Shown here: positions 1-8,522 of the stretch, one piece after another | Layout: every line of letters starts with the position of its first letter | Numbering within the stretch: the stretch's first letter is position 1 | Source: Streptomyces acidicola | Lineage (GTDB): Bacteria > Actinomycetota > Actinomycetes > Streptomycetales > Streptomycetaceae | DNA length: 33,850 nucleotides | Assembly: GCF_009377235.1 (NCBI RefSeq) | Contig: NZ_VMNX01000093.1 | Span: 1 to 33,850 of the forward strand | Direction of reading: 5' to 3' | The notes under the pieces: model-generated | What the model saw: only the letters and a program-made list of their open reading frames with translations | Database searches by the model: none | What the model was told of the DNA's origin: nothing | Position numbers and translations under genes: made by a program

Positions 1-66
1 CCCGGACCCCGTTTCGGGGGCCGGCCCCCGGACCCCCGCTCCTCAAACGCCGGAGGGGCTGGATTG
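1..66. repeat. Streptomyces dispersed intergenic repeat with hairpins
   Basis: Gene-free DNA just downstream of the first ABC-F gene, which ends at 112 on the minus strand. It holds a CCCCG-TTT-CGGGG hairpin (7-19), a perfect palindrome GGGGGCCGGCCCCC (16-29), and the block CTCCTCAAACGCCGGAGGGG (41-60), whose CTCC and GGAG arms can pair. I recognise this last block from memory as a very common intergenic repeat of Streptomyces chromosomes. The hairpins may also end transcription of the ABC-F gene. The left part runs off the window. Confidence 0.65.
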
Positions 67-111
67 AGCGGGGTAAGGCGGCAGCCCCCAGGGACGGGCC
101 GACGGCGCGGC

Positions 112-1752
112 CTAGCGTTCCGTCACCTTCCCCGACGTCACCTCGAAGCGCCTCGTCACCTGTACCGCGTCCAGCATTCGCCGGTCGTGCGTCACCAGGA
201 GCAGCGTGCCTTCGTACGAGTCCAGTGCCGACTCCAGCTGTTCGATGGCGGGGAGGTCGAGGTGGTTGGTCGGCTCGTCGAGGACCAGGAGGTTGACGCC
301 CCTGCCCTGGAGCAGCGCGAGCGCGGCCCTCGTACGCTCGCCCGGGGACAGGCTCGCCGCCGCGCGCATCACGTGGTCCGACTTCAGTCCGAACTTGGCC
401 AGGAGGGTGCGGACCTCGACCGGCTCGGTCTCCGGTACGGCCGCGCAGAACGCGTCCAGCAATGACTCGGAGCCGTGGAACAGCCCCCGGGCCTGGTCGA
501 CCTCGCCGACCAGGACTCCGGAGCCCAGGGAGCCGTGGCCCGCGTCCAGGGGGACACGGCCCAGCAACGCCCCGAGCAGCGTCGACTTGCCCGCACCGTT
601 CGCGCCCGTGACGGCCACCCGGTCCGCCCAGTCGAGCTGGAGGGACACGGGGCCGAGCACGAAGTCGCCGCGACGCACCTCGGCGTCCCGCAGGGTCGCG
701 ACGACCGCGCCCGAGCGCGGGGCGGCCGCGATGGTCATCCGCAGCTCCCACTCCTTGCGCGGCTCATCGACGACGTCCAGCCGCTCGATCATGCGCTGGG
801 TCTGCCGGGCCTTGGCCGCCTGCTTCTCGCTCGCCTCGCTGCGGAACTTGCGGCCGATCTTGTCGTTGTCGTTGCTCGCCTTGCGGCGCGCGTTCTTCAC
901 GCCCTTGTCCATCCAGGAGCGCTGCATCTGGGCGCGGTCCTGGAGTGCCGCCTTCTTGTCGGCGTACTCCTCGTAGTCGTCGCGCGCATGCCGGCGGGCG
1001 GTCTCGCGCTCCTCCAGGTAGGCCTCGTAGCCGCCGCCGTAGAGGTTGATCTGGCCCTGCGCCAGGTCGAGTTCGAGGACCTTGGTGACCGTGCGGGTCA
1101 GGAACTCGCGGTCGTGGCTGACGACGACGGTGCCCGCGCGCAGGCCGCTCACGAACCGTTCGAGTCGCTCCAGGCCGTCCAGATCCAGGTCGTTGGTCGG
1201 CTCGTCGAGGAGGAAGACGTCGTAGCGGGACAGCAGCAGGGAGGCCAGGCCGGCCCGCGCCGCCTGGCCGCCCGAGAGGCCCGTCATCAGCTGGTCCAGG
1301 CTCACCCCCAGGCCCAGTGCGTCGGCGACTTCCTCCGCGCGCTCGTCGAGGTCGGCGCCGCCCAGGGCGAGCCAGCGCTCCAGGGTCGTCGCGTACGCGT
1401 CGTCCGCGCCGGGCGCTCCGTCGACGAGCGCCTGCGTCGCCTCGTCCATCGCACGCTGGGCCGCGGCGACGCCCGTACGGCGCGCCAGGAACTCCCGTAC
1501 CGTCTCGCCCTCCCGCCGTTCCGGCTCCTGGGGCAGATGACCCACGGTCGCGGTGGGCGGGGAGAGCCGGAGCTCCCCCTGTTCCGGCGCGAGCAGCCCG
1601 GCGAGCATGCGCAGCAGGGTGGACTTGCCCGCACCGTTGGCACCGACGAGCCCGATCACGTCGCCGGGCGCCACGACGAGGTCGAGCCCGGAGAAGAGGG
1701 AGCGGTCGCCGTGTCCGGCGGAGAGGTTCTTGACGACGAGGGTGGCGGTCAC
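112..1752 (-). CDS. ABC-F family ATP-binding cassette protein
   Basis: Soluble tandem-ABC ATPase of 546 residues with no membrane segments. ABC-F proteins bind the ribosome E site and act in translation or antibiotic protection. Domain 1 has Walker A GANGAGKS near residues 37-44, signature LSGGQ, and Walker B LLDEPTNDLD. A charged linker rich in Lys, Arg and Gln follows. Domain 2 has a second GANGAGKS, signature LSPGE and LLVLDEPTNHLD. I chose the GTG at 1752, which gives MTATLVVKNLSAGHG, the usual family N-terminus; an upstream ATG at 1791 would add 13 unconserved residues. No strong ribosome binding site precedes it. It is only distantly similar to the second ABC-F protein at 21.2 kb. Housekeeping versus resistance role cannot be decided from sequence. 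Confidence 0.93.
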   Translation of the reverse strand: MTATLVVKNLSAGHGDRSLFSGLDLVVAPGDVIGLVGANGAGKSTLLRMLAGLLAPEQGELRLSPPTATVGHLPQEPERREGETVREFLARRTGVAAAQRAMDEATQALVDGAPGADDAYATTLERWLALGGADLDERAEEVADALGLGVSLDQLMTGLSGGQAARAGLASLLLSRYDVFLLDEPTNDLDLDGLERLERFVSGLRAGTVVVSHDREFLTRTVTKVLELDLAQGQINLYGGGYEAYLEERETARRHARDDYEEYADKKAALQDRAQMQRSWMDKGVKNARRKASNDNDKIGRKFRSEASEKQAAKARQTQRMIERLDVVDEPRKEWELRMTIAAAPRSGAVVATLRDAEVRRGDFVLGPVSLQLDWADRVAVTGANGAGKSTLLGALLGRVPLDAGHGSLGSGVLVGEVDQARGLFHGSESLLDAFCAAVPETEPVEVRTLLAKFGLKSDHVMRAAASLSPGERTRAALALLQGRGVNLLVLDEPTNHLDLPAIEQLESALDSYEGTLLLVTHDRRMLDAVQVTRRFEVTSGKVTER

Positions 1753-1827
1753 AGGGGGCGATCCTAACGACCATGGGACATGCGGTCCCAACCGAAAGCG
1801 GACCTGGCCTTCGACCGCCCGCCCCCC

Positions 1828-2859
1828 TCAGCGCACCATCGGCTCCACCAACACGCTCCCTGATGACCGCGCCACGACGAAGGACTCGCCCTTCAGGGCC
1901 TTCCCACCCAGTGCGATGCGATGGCGGCCCGCCGGGAGGATGCCGTCGAAGACCTCGTACGTATGGGTGCGGTAGAGACGGTCCAGGCGGTACACGGTCA
2001 CCTGTACCCGGCACGTGGACGTGACCTCCACGCCCGCCTCGCCGTCGGCGGCGACCAGCCGGGTCAGGCGCCGCTGGGCCGACGGGCTGCGGTCCAGCGC
2101 GTTCTCGATCTGGGCCACGAGCAGCGGGATAACCGGGGCGAGCCCATCGACGTACGCGACCTCGACCCCGGCTCTCTCGAACGCTCCCCGTACGGCGGCG
2201 CGTTCCTCCTCGCCCACGGCCCGGCCGAAGGCCACCGCGCCGTAGGTGCGCAGTTCGTCGGCGGGCACTTCGGTGGGGTCGTGGGTGATGTCCGCACCGA
2301 TGCCGATGGTGCGCAGGGCCGCCGCGAGCTTGGCGAGGACCGCGACACGGGCGCCGATGAGGAGCACGCGGCGGCGGGCGGAGGCGTCGTCTCCGCTCAG
2401 GAGGGACCGCAGCGCGCTGCGGTACTCGGAGCCCTGGAAGCGGAACGGTCCGATGCCGTGATAGCCGTTCTGTTCCAGATCGGCGGTCTCCTGGGTCTGC
2501 CAGGCGAAGTCGCGCCACACGTAGTCGTCGCCGTCCTGCTCTATGACGGCCGTGACGGCCCCGCAGGCGAGGTCCTCGCACTCGGGGCAGCCGTAGATGA
2601 CGTACCGGCCGTCGGTCAGCGGGGCGTCGGCCTCCAGGAGCAGGCTGCGCACCTGGGCGGTGAAGATCGCGGGCGGGATGTCGGAGGCGAGCGGGGAGAC
2701 GGCGTCGAGGTCGGAGAGCTGGAACAGCAGCGGGCGTCCGTCGACTATGAAGTCGACGAAGTCCCGGTGGACTTGGTAGTCACCGTTGGCGAGGACGCCA
2801 CCGGCACGCATCGCCGGTGCCAGGCCGAAGGTCGCGTACTCGGCGGACATGGCAGACAT
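1828..2859 (-). CDS. conserved protein of unknown function
   Basis: A 343-residue protein, no signal peptide, no membrane segment. The N-terminal part (about 1-160) contains a CPECEDLACG stretch, whose cysteines could bind metal, and many acidic residues. The middle part (about 165-260) alternates hydrophobic strands and helices (VLLIGARVAVLAKLAAAL), like a Rossmann or receiver fold. The last 80 residues look beta-rich. Similar Streptomyces proteins are, as I recall, sometimes labelled oxidoreductase, but I see no clear nucleotide-binding glycine motif that would justify the label. The start is the ATG at 2859 (MSAMSAEYATF); a second ATG lies three codons in, and the open frame extends further upstream without a sensible start. 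The gene stands alone, with 75 bp to the ABC-F gene downstream. Confidence 0.75.
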   Translation of the reverse strand: MSAMSAEYATFGLAPAMRAGGVLANGDYQVHRDFVDFIVDGRPLLFQLSDLDAVSPLASDIPPAIFTAQVRSLLLEADAPLTDGRYVIYGCPECEDLACGAVTAVIEQDGDDYVWRDFAWQTQETADLEQNGYHGIGPFRFQGSEYRSALRSLLSGDDASARRRVLLIGARVAVLAKLAAALRTIGIGADITHDPTEVPADELRTYGAVAFGRAVGEEERAAVRGAFERAGVEVAYVDGLAPVIPLLVAQIENALDRSPSAQRRLTRLVAADGEAGVEVTSTCRVQVTVYRLDRLYRTHTYEVFDGILPAGRHRIALGGKALKGESFVVARSSGSVLVEPMVR

Positions 2860-3219
2860 GGTGTGAGTATCCCCAGAGCGGGAGCAATGTGAGCACGGCA
2901 TGACACATTCCGTCGATGTCATCGCGTCATGGAGCCAGGAAGCGGCGCACCGGCCCGAGGAGAGGGGCGTACTTACGGTCGGGGGCGTGCGCGTCGAGAC
3001 GTGACTGGACCCGACCCTGAAGCGGTGCCGGGCCACGTCGGCATGCGGCTCCGCCGCGTGGGCCGCCACGTGGGCGGACCAGCCGCGACGCGCCGGCGGG
3101 CCGCCGCCCACCGGCCCGCACGACGCACCCGCGCCCGCCCCCGGGCCGCGGGCGGCTGCGGGCCACCCGCCGGACCGCAGTTCTCCCCTGCCCTCGGCGA
3201 AGCTGTGACGCTGCGAAAC
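2860..3219. other. 360-bp intergenic region, no convincing gene
   Basis: This lies between the unknown gene at 1.8-2.9 kb and the BCCT transporter stop. The open frames crossing it are Arg/Pro/Gly-rich continuations of shadow frames, with no start signal of their own. A short tail read on the minus strand just before 2927 is less biased than the rest, but it has no supporting context, so I do not call a gene. One GC-rich hairpin (3132-3154) is listed separately. Confidence 0.6.
3132..3154 (-). terminator. possible terminator after the BCCT gene
   Basis: Perfect 7-bp stem CGCCCGC / GCGGGCG with a 9-nt loop, 66 bp past the stop of the transporter. It has no U-run, which is common for Streptomyces terminators. 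The surrounding sequence is so GC-rich that chance pairing is quite possible. Confidence 0.35.
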
Positions 3220-4944
3220 TCAGGGCTTGCCGATCGGGTCCCCTTCCGTCTCCGACCCCTGGCCGGGACCGACCTTGATCTCGAAGTCGCCGTCGTACCT
3301 CGACTGCCCCACGATGACGGCGCTCTCGACGGCCTCGGACGCCATCTCCTCGCGCACGATGACCGGATCCCGGCGCAGGTCGCGCATCAGGGCGACGCAC
3401 ATGCCGATCATCACGAGGACGAAGGGCGCGGCGGCGAGGATCGTGAGGTTCTGGAGGCCGGTGAGCGCGTCCCCCTGTCCGCTGCCGACGAGCAGCATGA
3501 TCGCGGCGACGGCACCCGTGACGATGCCCCAGAACACCACGACGAACCGGCCGGGTTCGAGCGCGCCCTTCTGTGAGAGCGTTCCCATCACGATGGAGGC
3601 GGCGTCGGCGCCGGACACGAAGAAGATGCCGACCAGGATCATCACGAGCAGGCTGGTGACGGTGGCGATGGGGTAGTCCTGGAGTACGGCGAAGAGCTGG
3701 CCCTCGGGGGTGGACTCCTCGCCGAGTTGTCCGCGCTCCTGCTGCTTCATGGCCGTACCGCCGAAGACCGCGAACCAGACGAGGCTGACCGTGCTGGGGA
3801 CCAGGATCACGCCGCCCACGAACTGGCGGATCGTACGGCCTCGGCTGATGCGTGCGATGAACATGCCGACGAACGGCGTCCAGGAGATCCACCAGGCCCA
3901 GTAGAAGACGGTCCAGCTGCCCAGCCAGTCCGCGACGCCCTCGCCGCCGGACGCCTCGGTGCGGCCCGCGAGTTGGGGCAGGTCGCCGAGGAAGGAGAAG
4001 ACCGAGGTCGGCAGCAGGTCGAGGATCAGGATGGTGGGGCCGGCGACGAACACGAAGGCGACGAGCACCACTGCGAGCACCATGTTGGCGTTGGACAGCC
4101 ACTGGATGCCCTTCTCCACTCCGGACACCGCGGAGGCGACGAAGGCCACGGTGAGGACGGCGATGATGGCGACCAGAAGTCCGGTGCTCACCTTGTCCAT
4201 CCAGTCCAGTTCCTGGACGCCGGAGCCGATCTGGAGCGCGCCGAGGCCGAGAGAGGCCGCGGAGCCGAAGACGGTGGCGACGATCGCGAGGATGTCGATG
4301 ATCCGACCCCAGGTGCCGTTCGCGTGCTTGGCGCCGATCAGCGGGGTGAAGACGGCGCTGATGGTCTGGCGGCGGCGCTTGCGGAACGTGCTGTACGCGA
4401 TGCCGAGGCCGACCACCGCGTAGATCGCCCACGGGTGCAGCGTCCAGTGGAAGAGGGTGGTCGCCATCGCCGTCTCCATGCGCTCGCCGGAGCTCTCGGG
4501 ACTGGTCCCCGGCGGGGGCGTGGTGTAGTGCGAGAGAGGCTCGCTGACGCCGTAGAACATCAGGCCGATACCCATGCCCGCGCTGAACATCATCGCGACC
4601 CAGGACACCGTGCGGAACTCGGGCTTCTCCCCCTCCGCGCCCAGGTGGATGCGGCCGTAGCGGCTGACCGCGAGCCAGAGGGCGAACACCACGAAGCAGG
4701 AGGCGGCCAGCATGAAGGCCCAACCGCCGTTGCGTATGAGCCCGCCGAGCATGCCGGCCGAGGCGTCCTCGAGCGAGTCGGTCCAGATGGCGCCCCAGAG
4801 GACGAAGGCCAGGGTGAGGCCGGCGGTCACACCGAACACGATGCGGTCCGTCTGCGGCCGTTCGCCGCCCGGGAGGCGCGCTTCCGGGACCGGAAGCGCG
4901 CCTCTCTCATGCTGGCCGTGGGTGCGATGTTGTTCTTGCGTCAC
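3220..4944 (-). CDS. BCCT family transporter (betaine/choline/carnitine)
   Basis: Membrane carrier of 574 residues, expected to import glycine betaine or a related quaternary ammonium compound with sodium for osmoprotection. About twelve hydrophobic segments follow a hydrophilic N-terminus. Family marks are the glycine-rich stretch GMGIGLMFYGVSEPL in the third segment and the tryptophan-rich signature WTVFYWAWWISWTPFVG near the middle, followed by FIARISRGRTIR. The C-terminal tail is acidic and cytoplasmic, which in BetP-like carriers helps sense osmotic stress. The GTG at 4944 is preferred because AAAGG lies 7-8 nt upstream; the frame is open up to an ATG at 5007. Substrate specificity cannot be read from the sequence. 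The M14 peptidase gene ends 83 bp upstream on the same strand. Confidence 0.93.
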   Translation of the reverse strand: MTQEQHRTHGQHERGALPVPEARLPGGERPQTDRIVFGVTAGLTLAFVLWGAIWTDSLEDASAGMLGGLIRNGGWAFMLAASCFVVFALWLAVSRYGRIHLGAEGEKPEFRTVSWVAMMFSAGMGIGLMFYGVSEPLSHYTTPPPGTSPESSGERMETAMATTLFHWTLHPWAIYAVVGLGIAYSTFRKRRRQTISAVFTPLIGAKHANGTWGRIIDILAIVATVFGSAASLGLGALQIGSGVQELDWMDKVSTGLLVAIIAVLTVAFVASAVSGVEKGIQWLSNANMVLAVVLVAFVFVAGPTILILDLLPTSVFSFLGDLPQLAGRTEASGGEGVADWLGSWTVFYWAWWISWTPFVGMFIARISRGRTIRQFVGGVILVPSTVSLVWFAVFGGTAMKQQERGQLGEESTPEGQLFAVLQDYPIATVTSLLVMILVGIFFVSGADAASIVMGTLSQKGALEPGRFVVVFWGIVTGAVAAIMLLVGSGQGDALTGLQNLTILAAAPFVLVMIGMCVALMRDLRRDPVIVREEMASEAVESAVIVGQSRYDGDFEIKVGPGQGSETEGDPIGKP

Positions 4945-5027
4945 AGGCGGAACCTTTCGCCGAGCGGCTGGAACTGAGCTTCTCCTGCCCGGAACCGGCT
5001 TCCGCATGTGACGCGGTTCTCATCTTT

Positions 5028-6323
5028 TCAGCAGTCCGTCTCGGGCTCCCCGACCGTCAGCCGGTACGGCGCCCGCTCGTCGAGCAGCAGCGGGACGAGT
5101 GCGCGCAGCGACTGCCGCAGGGGTACGAGGGCGCCGTCGCCGTCGTGGCGCACCCGCACGCCGTGCAGGGCGAGTTCGTCCTTCACCTCCGTGTACTGGG
5201 CGTCGGTGAGCCGGTAGCCGCAGGGCGGGTTCTGGATCACCTCGGCCGGCTCGGCCGGGTCGTTGTCGGCGCCGCCGACGTAGACGGGGCCGGTGTCCCG
5301 GTAGCCGGCGACACGGGCCGCCGCGGTCGCCGCGTCGACCTTCCCGCCACGCTCCCTCGCGAAGCCGAACAGTCCCTTCAGCGCCGACAGTTGGGAGTTC
5401 ACCCGGCGCCGGTTGTTGGCCGGCTCCGCGGTCCCGTCCGTCAGGGGTTCCACGCGGCTCTCGATGAGCAGTCCGACCGAATGCTTGACGCCGGACATGT
5501 TGCGCAGGATGCGTTCCTGTCCGTCACCGGCGACCTGCCTGACCGGGGCACCGGTGACGGGGTCGGTCCAGATGCCGTACGTGCCGGTCGTGTACCCGCC
5601 GGCCTGTGCGGCGGGCCGTACGTACGCCTGTGACAGTGTCTCGGCCTCCTCATGCACGGCCGCGTCGGTGTTGAGGTTGCGCGGCCAGAGGTCGAAGAGG
5701 TCCTTGTCGTAGAACCCGGGTGTGGCGCCGTACTCGTGCAGGTCGTAGACGATGTCCGGCTTGCGGTCGCGGATGACGGCGGCCATCGCCCGCGCCTCGG
5801 CCGTCTTCAGCGACAGGTGGTCGCGGTTGATGTCGACGCCGTCGCTGTTGCCGCGTGTGTCGGCGGCCCGGCCGTCCGGGTTGGCGGTGGGCACGACGAG
5901 CACGGTGGTGCGTTTCAGGAAGTCCTTGGTCGCCTTGTCCTTCGCGTACGCGAAGTCGCGGACCGTGGAGAGGCATGCCTCGCGCCCGGAGGGCTCGTCG
6001 CCGTGCTGGCTGCAGATCAGGAGCACGGTGCGGGTCGTGGGACGCGTCCCGATGCGGACGAGTTGCAGCGGGCGGTCCTGCTTGGTGGTGCCGATGCGGG
6101 TGATCGAGACGCGGTCGCTCGCCCCGTCGACGGCGGCCAGGAAGTCCTGCTCCTCCGGCTGGCCGGTCCAGCGCGCGCCGCCCGTCTGCTCGAACCCGGT
6201 GCGCGGTGGGGCGTCCGTGGCCGGTGCCGCCTGCGCCGGGGTCGACAGCAGGGGTGCGGCCAGGGCGGTGGTCAGGGCCGCGGCGATCAGCGCGGCGGTG
6301 CGGGGGTGCGGACGGGCTTTCAT
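5028..6323 (-). CDS. secreted M14 family zinc carboxypeptidase
   Basis: Exported metallopeptidase of 431 residues that should remove C-terminal amino acids from peptides outside the cell. A signal peptide (MKAR, then a hydrophobic stretch to about residue 30, cleavage near AQAAPA) precedes the catalytic domain. The zinc ligands are visible: H107 and E110 in SQHGDEPSG, and H196 in DLHEYGA. The likely general base is E288 in GLLIESR. NPDGR and the Arg-containing INRDH stretch also fit the family. The ATG at 6323 has GGGAG five bases upstream and overlaps the TGA of the upstream peptidase gene by 4 bp (ATGA), so the two genes are translationally coupled and presumably act together on extracellular peptides. 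Confidence 0.93.
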   Translation of the reverse strand: MKARPHPRTAALIAAALTTALAAPLLSTPAQAAPATDAPPRTGFEQTGGARWTGQPEEQDFLAAVDGASDRVSITRIGTTKQDRPLQLVRIGTRPTTRTVLLICSQHGDEPSGREACLSTVRDFAYAKDKATKDFLKRTTVLVVPTANPDGRAADTRGNSDGVDINRDHLSLKTAEARAMAAVIRDRKPDIVYDLHEYGATPGFYDKDLFDLWPRNLNTDAAVHEEAETLSQAYVRPAAQAGGYTTGTYGIWTDPVTGAPVRQVAGDGQERILRNMSGVKHSVGLLIESRVEPLTDGTAEPANNRRRVNSQLSALKGLFGFARERGGKVDAATAAARVAGYRDTGPVYVGGADNDPAEPAEVIQNPPCGYRLTDAQYTEVKDELALHGVRVRHDGDGALVPLRQSLRALVPLLLDERAPYRLTVGEPETDC

Positions 6324-8296
6324 TCGGCTCCCGGGATGCGGTGGGCGGTGTGCGGGTCGCGGACACCGTCCAGGACGGATGTGTCCGGAGTGGCGAGGTC
6401 CGAGGCTGTGGCACCCTTCGTCGCGTCCGCGAACGCTTCGGCGCCACCGAGCAGCGGCACGCGCGCGGACGTGCGCGACAGGTCGAGTGTCAGGGTGGGC
6501 GTGGAGGACGGCGGGTCGATCAGACCCCTGTCGGTGCCCGCGACGATGAGCGCGAGGCGGTGGCCCTTCGGGACCACGTGGTCGCCGGCGTGCAGGTCGA
6601 GCGTGATCGTGTACGGCTTGCCCGGAGTGAGCGGGGTGCCCGTCTGGTCCGAGGCGTGGTTGCCCAGGTCGGCCCAGCCGCGGCTGAAGACCGTGTAGTC
6701 GACGTCGGCCGTCTTGGCCCGCGTCTCCCTGAAGCAGGAACTGTCTCCGGTGGTACTCGGACCCCAGCAGGTGCGCTCGGTGAGCGTGGTGATGCCTTCG
6801 GCGGGGTCGGCGTAGTCGCGGATGGTGTCCGGGCCCAGGTCCACGAGGACCGCCGAGAGGTGGGCGGTGGAGGTCGTGGGCGTGGCGGTGACGGTCACCT
6901 TGGAGGAGCCGGACAGACGCAGCGCCTTGGTGAGCGGCTTGGTCACGAAGCCGGCCTTGTCGGGGGTTGGCTGGTCGATCCTGGCCGCCCAGTCGGTCTC
7001 GCTCTGCCGCGGGTCGTCGGTGAAGGTCTCGGTGCCCGATCCGCGGCTCAGGCCGAGGGTGCCGACACCGGCCTGGGCGCCCTTGTCCGGGCGCAGGTTC
7101 ACGGCCTCGGTGTTCCGGGGCGGCCACACGCTCGACGTCACCCAGGTGTCGGGGTGCCGCTCGATGTCGGCCATGGGCTCGTCGTCGATGCCGTTGTCGT
7201 AGCCGAGGAGTTCGTGGTCGAACCACCGGTGCAGCGTGTCCACCCACGCGGCCCGCCGGAAGTCGAACGGGTCGACATGCCCGGTCCCCGAGATCCAGAT
7301 CTTGCGCTCGACGCCGTTCTTCGCGAGGGCGTCCCACCACTGGCCGAAGTGCCCCGGCCGGACGTTGAGGTCCTGCTGGCCGTGCACGACGAAGACGCTG
7401 GCCTTCACCTTCTTGGCGTCCTTGACGTAGTCGCGCTCGGTCCACAGCGGGGTCCAGTCCCCGGTGCGCGGCGCTCCGTCGACGAGCTTCTGCTGGACAG
7501 CCGCGCACCTGGCGCGGGCGTCGGGGCTCTCGACGTAGTCGGACAGCCAGTCGGGGCCGGAGTCGTAGAGCGGGGCACCCTTGGCGAAGTAGTAGTCGTA
7601 CCAGGAGGAGATGGCGGCGATCGGGACGATGGTCCTGAGGCCCTCGACACCGGTGGCGGCTACTCCGTTGGCGATGGTGCCGTCGTAGCTCTTGCCGATC
7701 ATGCCGGTCCTGCCATTGGTCCAGGTGGCCTCGGCGCGGGCGGTGCCGGTGCGGGTCGTGTAGCCCTTGGCGCGGCCGTTCAGCCAGTCGATGGCGGCCT
7801 TCGCGGACTGGATGTCGGAAGGGCCGCCGACGTCGACGCAGCCGTCGGAGCGGTTGGTGCCGGCGAGGTCGACGCCCACGAAGGCGTAGCCGCGCGGCAC
7901 GAAGTAGTTGTCGTAGAAGAGCGGCATCTGGACGACGTTGCCGTTCGCGTCGTACGTCTTTCGCTGGCTCTCGTTGCCGCGCCCGCAGCAGGAGTAGTAC
8001 GGGCTGGCGTCCATGATCACGGGAATCTTGCGGCCCTGCCGGGCGGGCTCACGGGGCCGGACGATGTCGACGGCGACGCGGTCCGGCCTGCCGTCGCTGT
8101 CACCGGCGAGTCCGATGTCGACCCATACGGACTCACGGATGGCGTTCTCGTACGAGTAGACGGGCTCGCTCAGCTTCGGTGCGGGTGCGCTGGTCGCCAC
8201 CGCAGGGGTCAGGAAGGTGGCGATCAGGGCGGCCGTGGCCGCCGTCGCGAGCGATCTCCATATCGTGAAGCGCCTGCGGCGCGCAGGTGGGGACAT
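6320..8296 (-). CDS. secreted Xaa-Pro dipeptidyl-peptidase (CocE/NonD family hydrolase)
   Basis: Alpha/beta-hydrolase of 658 residues, predicted to release X-Pro dipeptides from peptide N-termini, or to hydrolyse esters as CocE does. The N-terminus carries RRRR and a hydrophobic export signal to about residue 37 (ATSAPAP). The catalytic triad can be placed: S203 in GKSYDG, D309 in HGQQDLNV, H340 in GTGHVDPF. The C-terminal third is the beta-sandwich jelly-roll typical of the family (VDLGPDTIRDY, PGKPYTITLDL). No ribosome binding site precedes the ATG, and a -10-like TACCGT sits 6 bp before it, so the mRNA may be leaderless. It is the first gene of a two-gene unit with the M14 carboxypeptidase and is divergent from the M1 aminopeptidase. 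Confidence 0.92.
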   Translation of the reverse strand: MSPPARRRRFTIWRSLATAATAALIATFLTPAVATSAPAPKLSEPVYSYENAIRESVWVDIGLAGDSDGRPDRVAVDIVRPREPARQGRKIPVIMDASPYYSCCGRGNESQRKTYDANGNVVQMPLFYDNYFVPRGYAFVGVDLAGTNRSDGCVDVGGPSDIQSAKAAIDWLNGRAKGYTTRTGTARAEATWTNGRTGMIGKSYDGTIANGVAATGVEGLRTIVPIAAISSWYDYYFAKGAPLYDSGPDWLSDYVESPDARARCAAVQQKLVDGAPRTGDWTPLWTERDYVKDAKKVKASVFVVHGQQDLNVRPGHFGQWWDALAKNGVERKIWISGTGHVDPFDFRRAAWVDTLHRWFDHELLGYDNGIDDEPMADIERHPDTWVTSSVWPPRNTEAVNLRPDKGAQAGVGTLGLSRGSGTETFTDDPRQSETDWAARIDQPTPDKAGFVTKPLTKALRLSGSSKVTVTATPTTSTAHLSAVLVDLGPDTIRDYADPAEGITTLTERTCWGPSTTGDSSCFRETRAKTADVDYTVFSRGWADLGNHASDQTGTPLTPGKPYTITLDLHAGDHVVPKGHRLALIVAGTDRGLIDPPSSTPTLTLDLSRTSARVPLLGGAEAFADATKGATASDLATPDTSVLDGVRDPHTAHRIPGAE

Positions 8297-8302
8297 GCGC
8301 GG

Positions 8303-8329
8303 ACGGTACTGCCGTCAACTCCCGTGCAA
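8303..8329 (-). promoter_or_regulatory. possible promoter of the X-Pro peptidase gene
   Basis: On the minus strand TTGCAC (8324-8329) and TACCGT (8303-8308) are separated by 15 bp, and the second hexamer ends 6 bp before the ATG. That arrangement would give a leaderless mRNA, consistent with the absence of a ribosome binding site. The spacer is shorter than usual, so confidence is low. The rest of the 226-bp divergent region (8297-8522) shows no other clear element. Confidence 0.3.
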
Positions 8330-8522
8330 AAGATGGCCTAATCGGGCTTATGAGGATTCAGATGGGTTTCGGTCAGCGGTGGCTTGAAAGGTGGGTCGCC
8401 GAAGGTCACCCATGTCGGGCGCATGGCGATCGAGTGACAGCCGGGGCGGTGGACACCTCCTGGCCCACCGGGGATGCATAGGCTCCCGACAGACTTCGTG
8501 ACCCTACGACTTGGAGTCCCAC

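Noticed and set aside
475..1767. 430-residue open frame opposite the first ABC-F gene
   Set aside because: Antisense shadow caused by high third-position GC; the minus-strand product has all ABC motifs, this one has none.
2927..3219. Possible remnant gene downstream of the BCCT transporter
   Set aside because: Only the last 25 or so codons look unbiased and there is no start signal or recognisable domain.
6206..8341. 711-residue open frame opposite the X-Pro peptidase gene
   Set aside because: Composition is Gly/Val/Arg-rich shadow sequence without a domain; the opposite strand encodes a complete catalytic triad.
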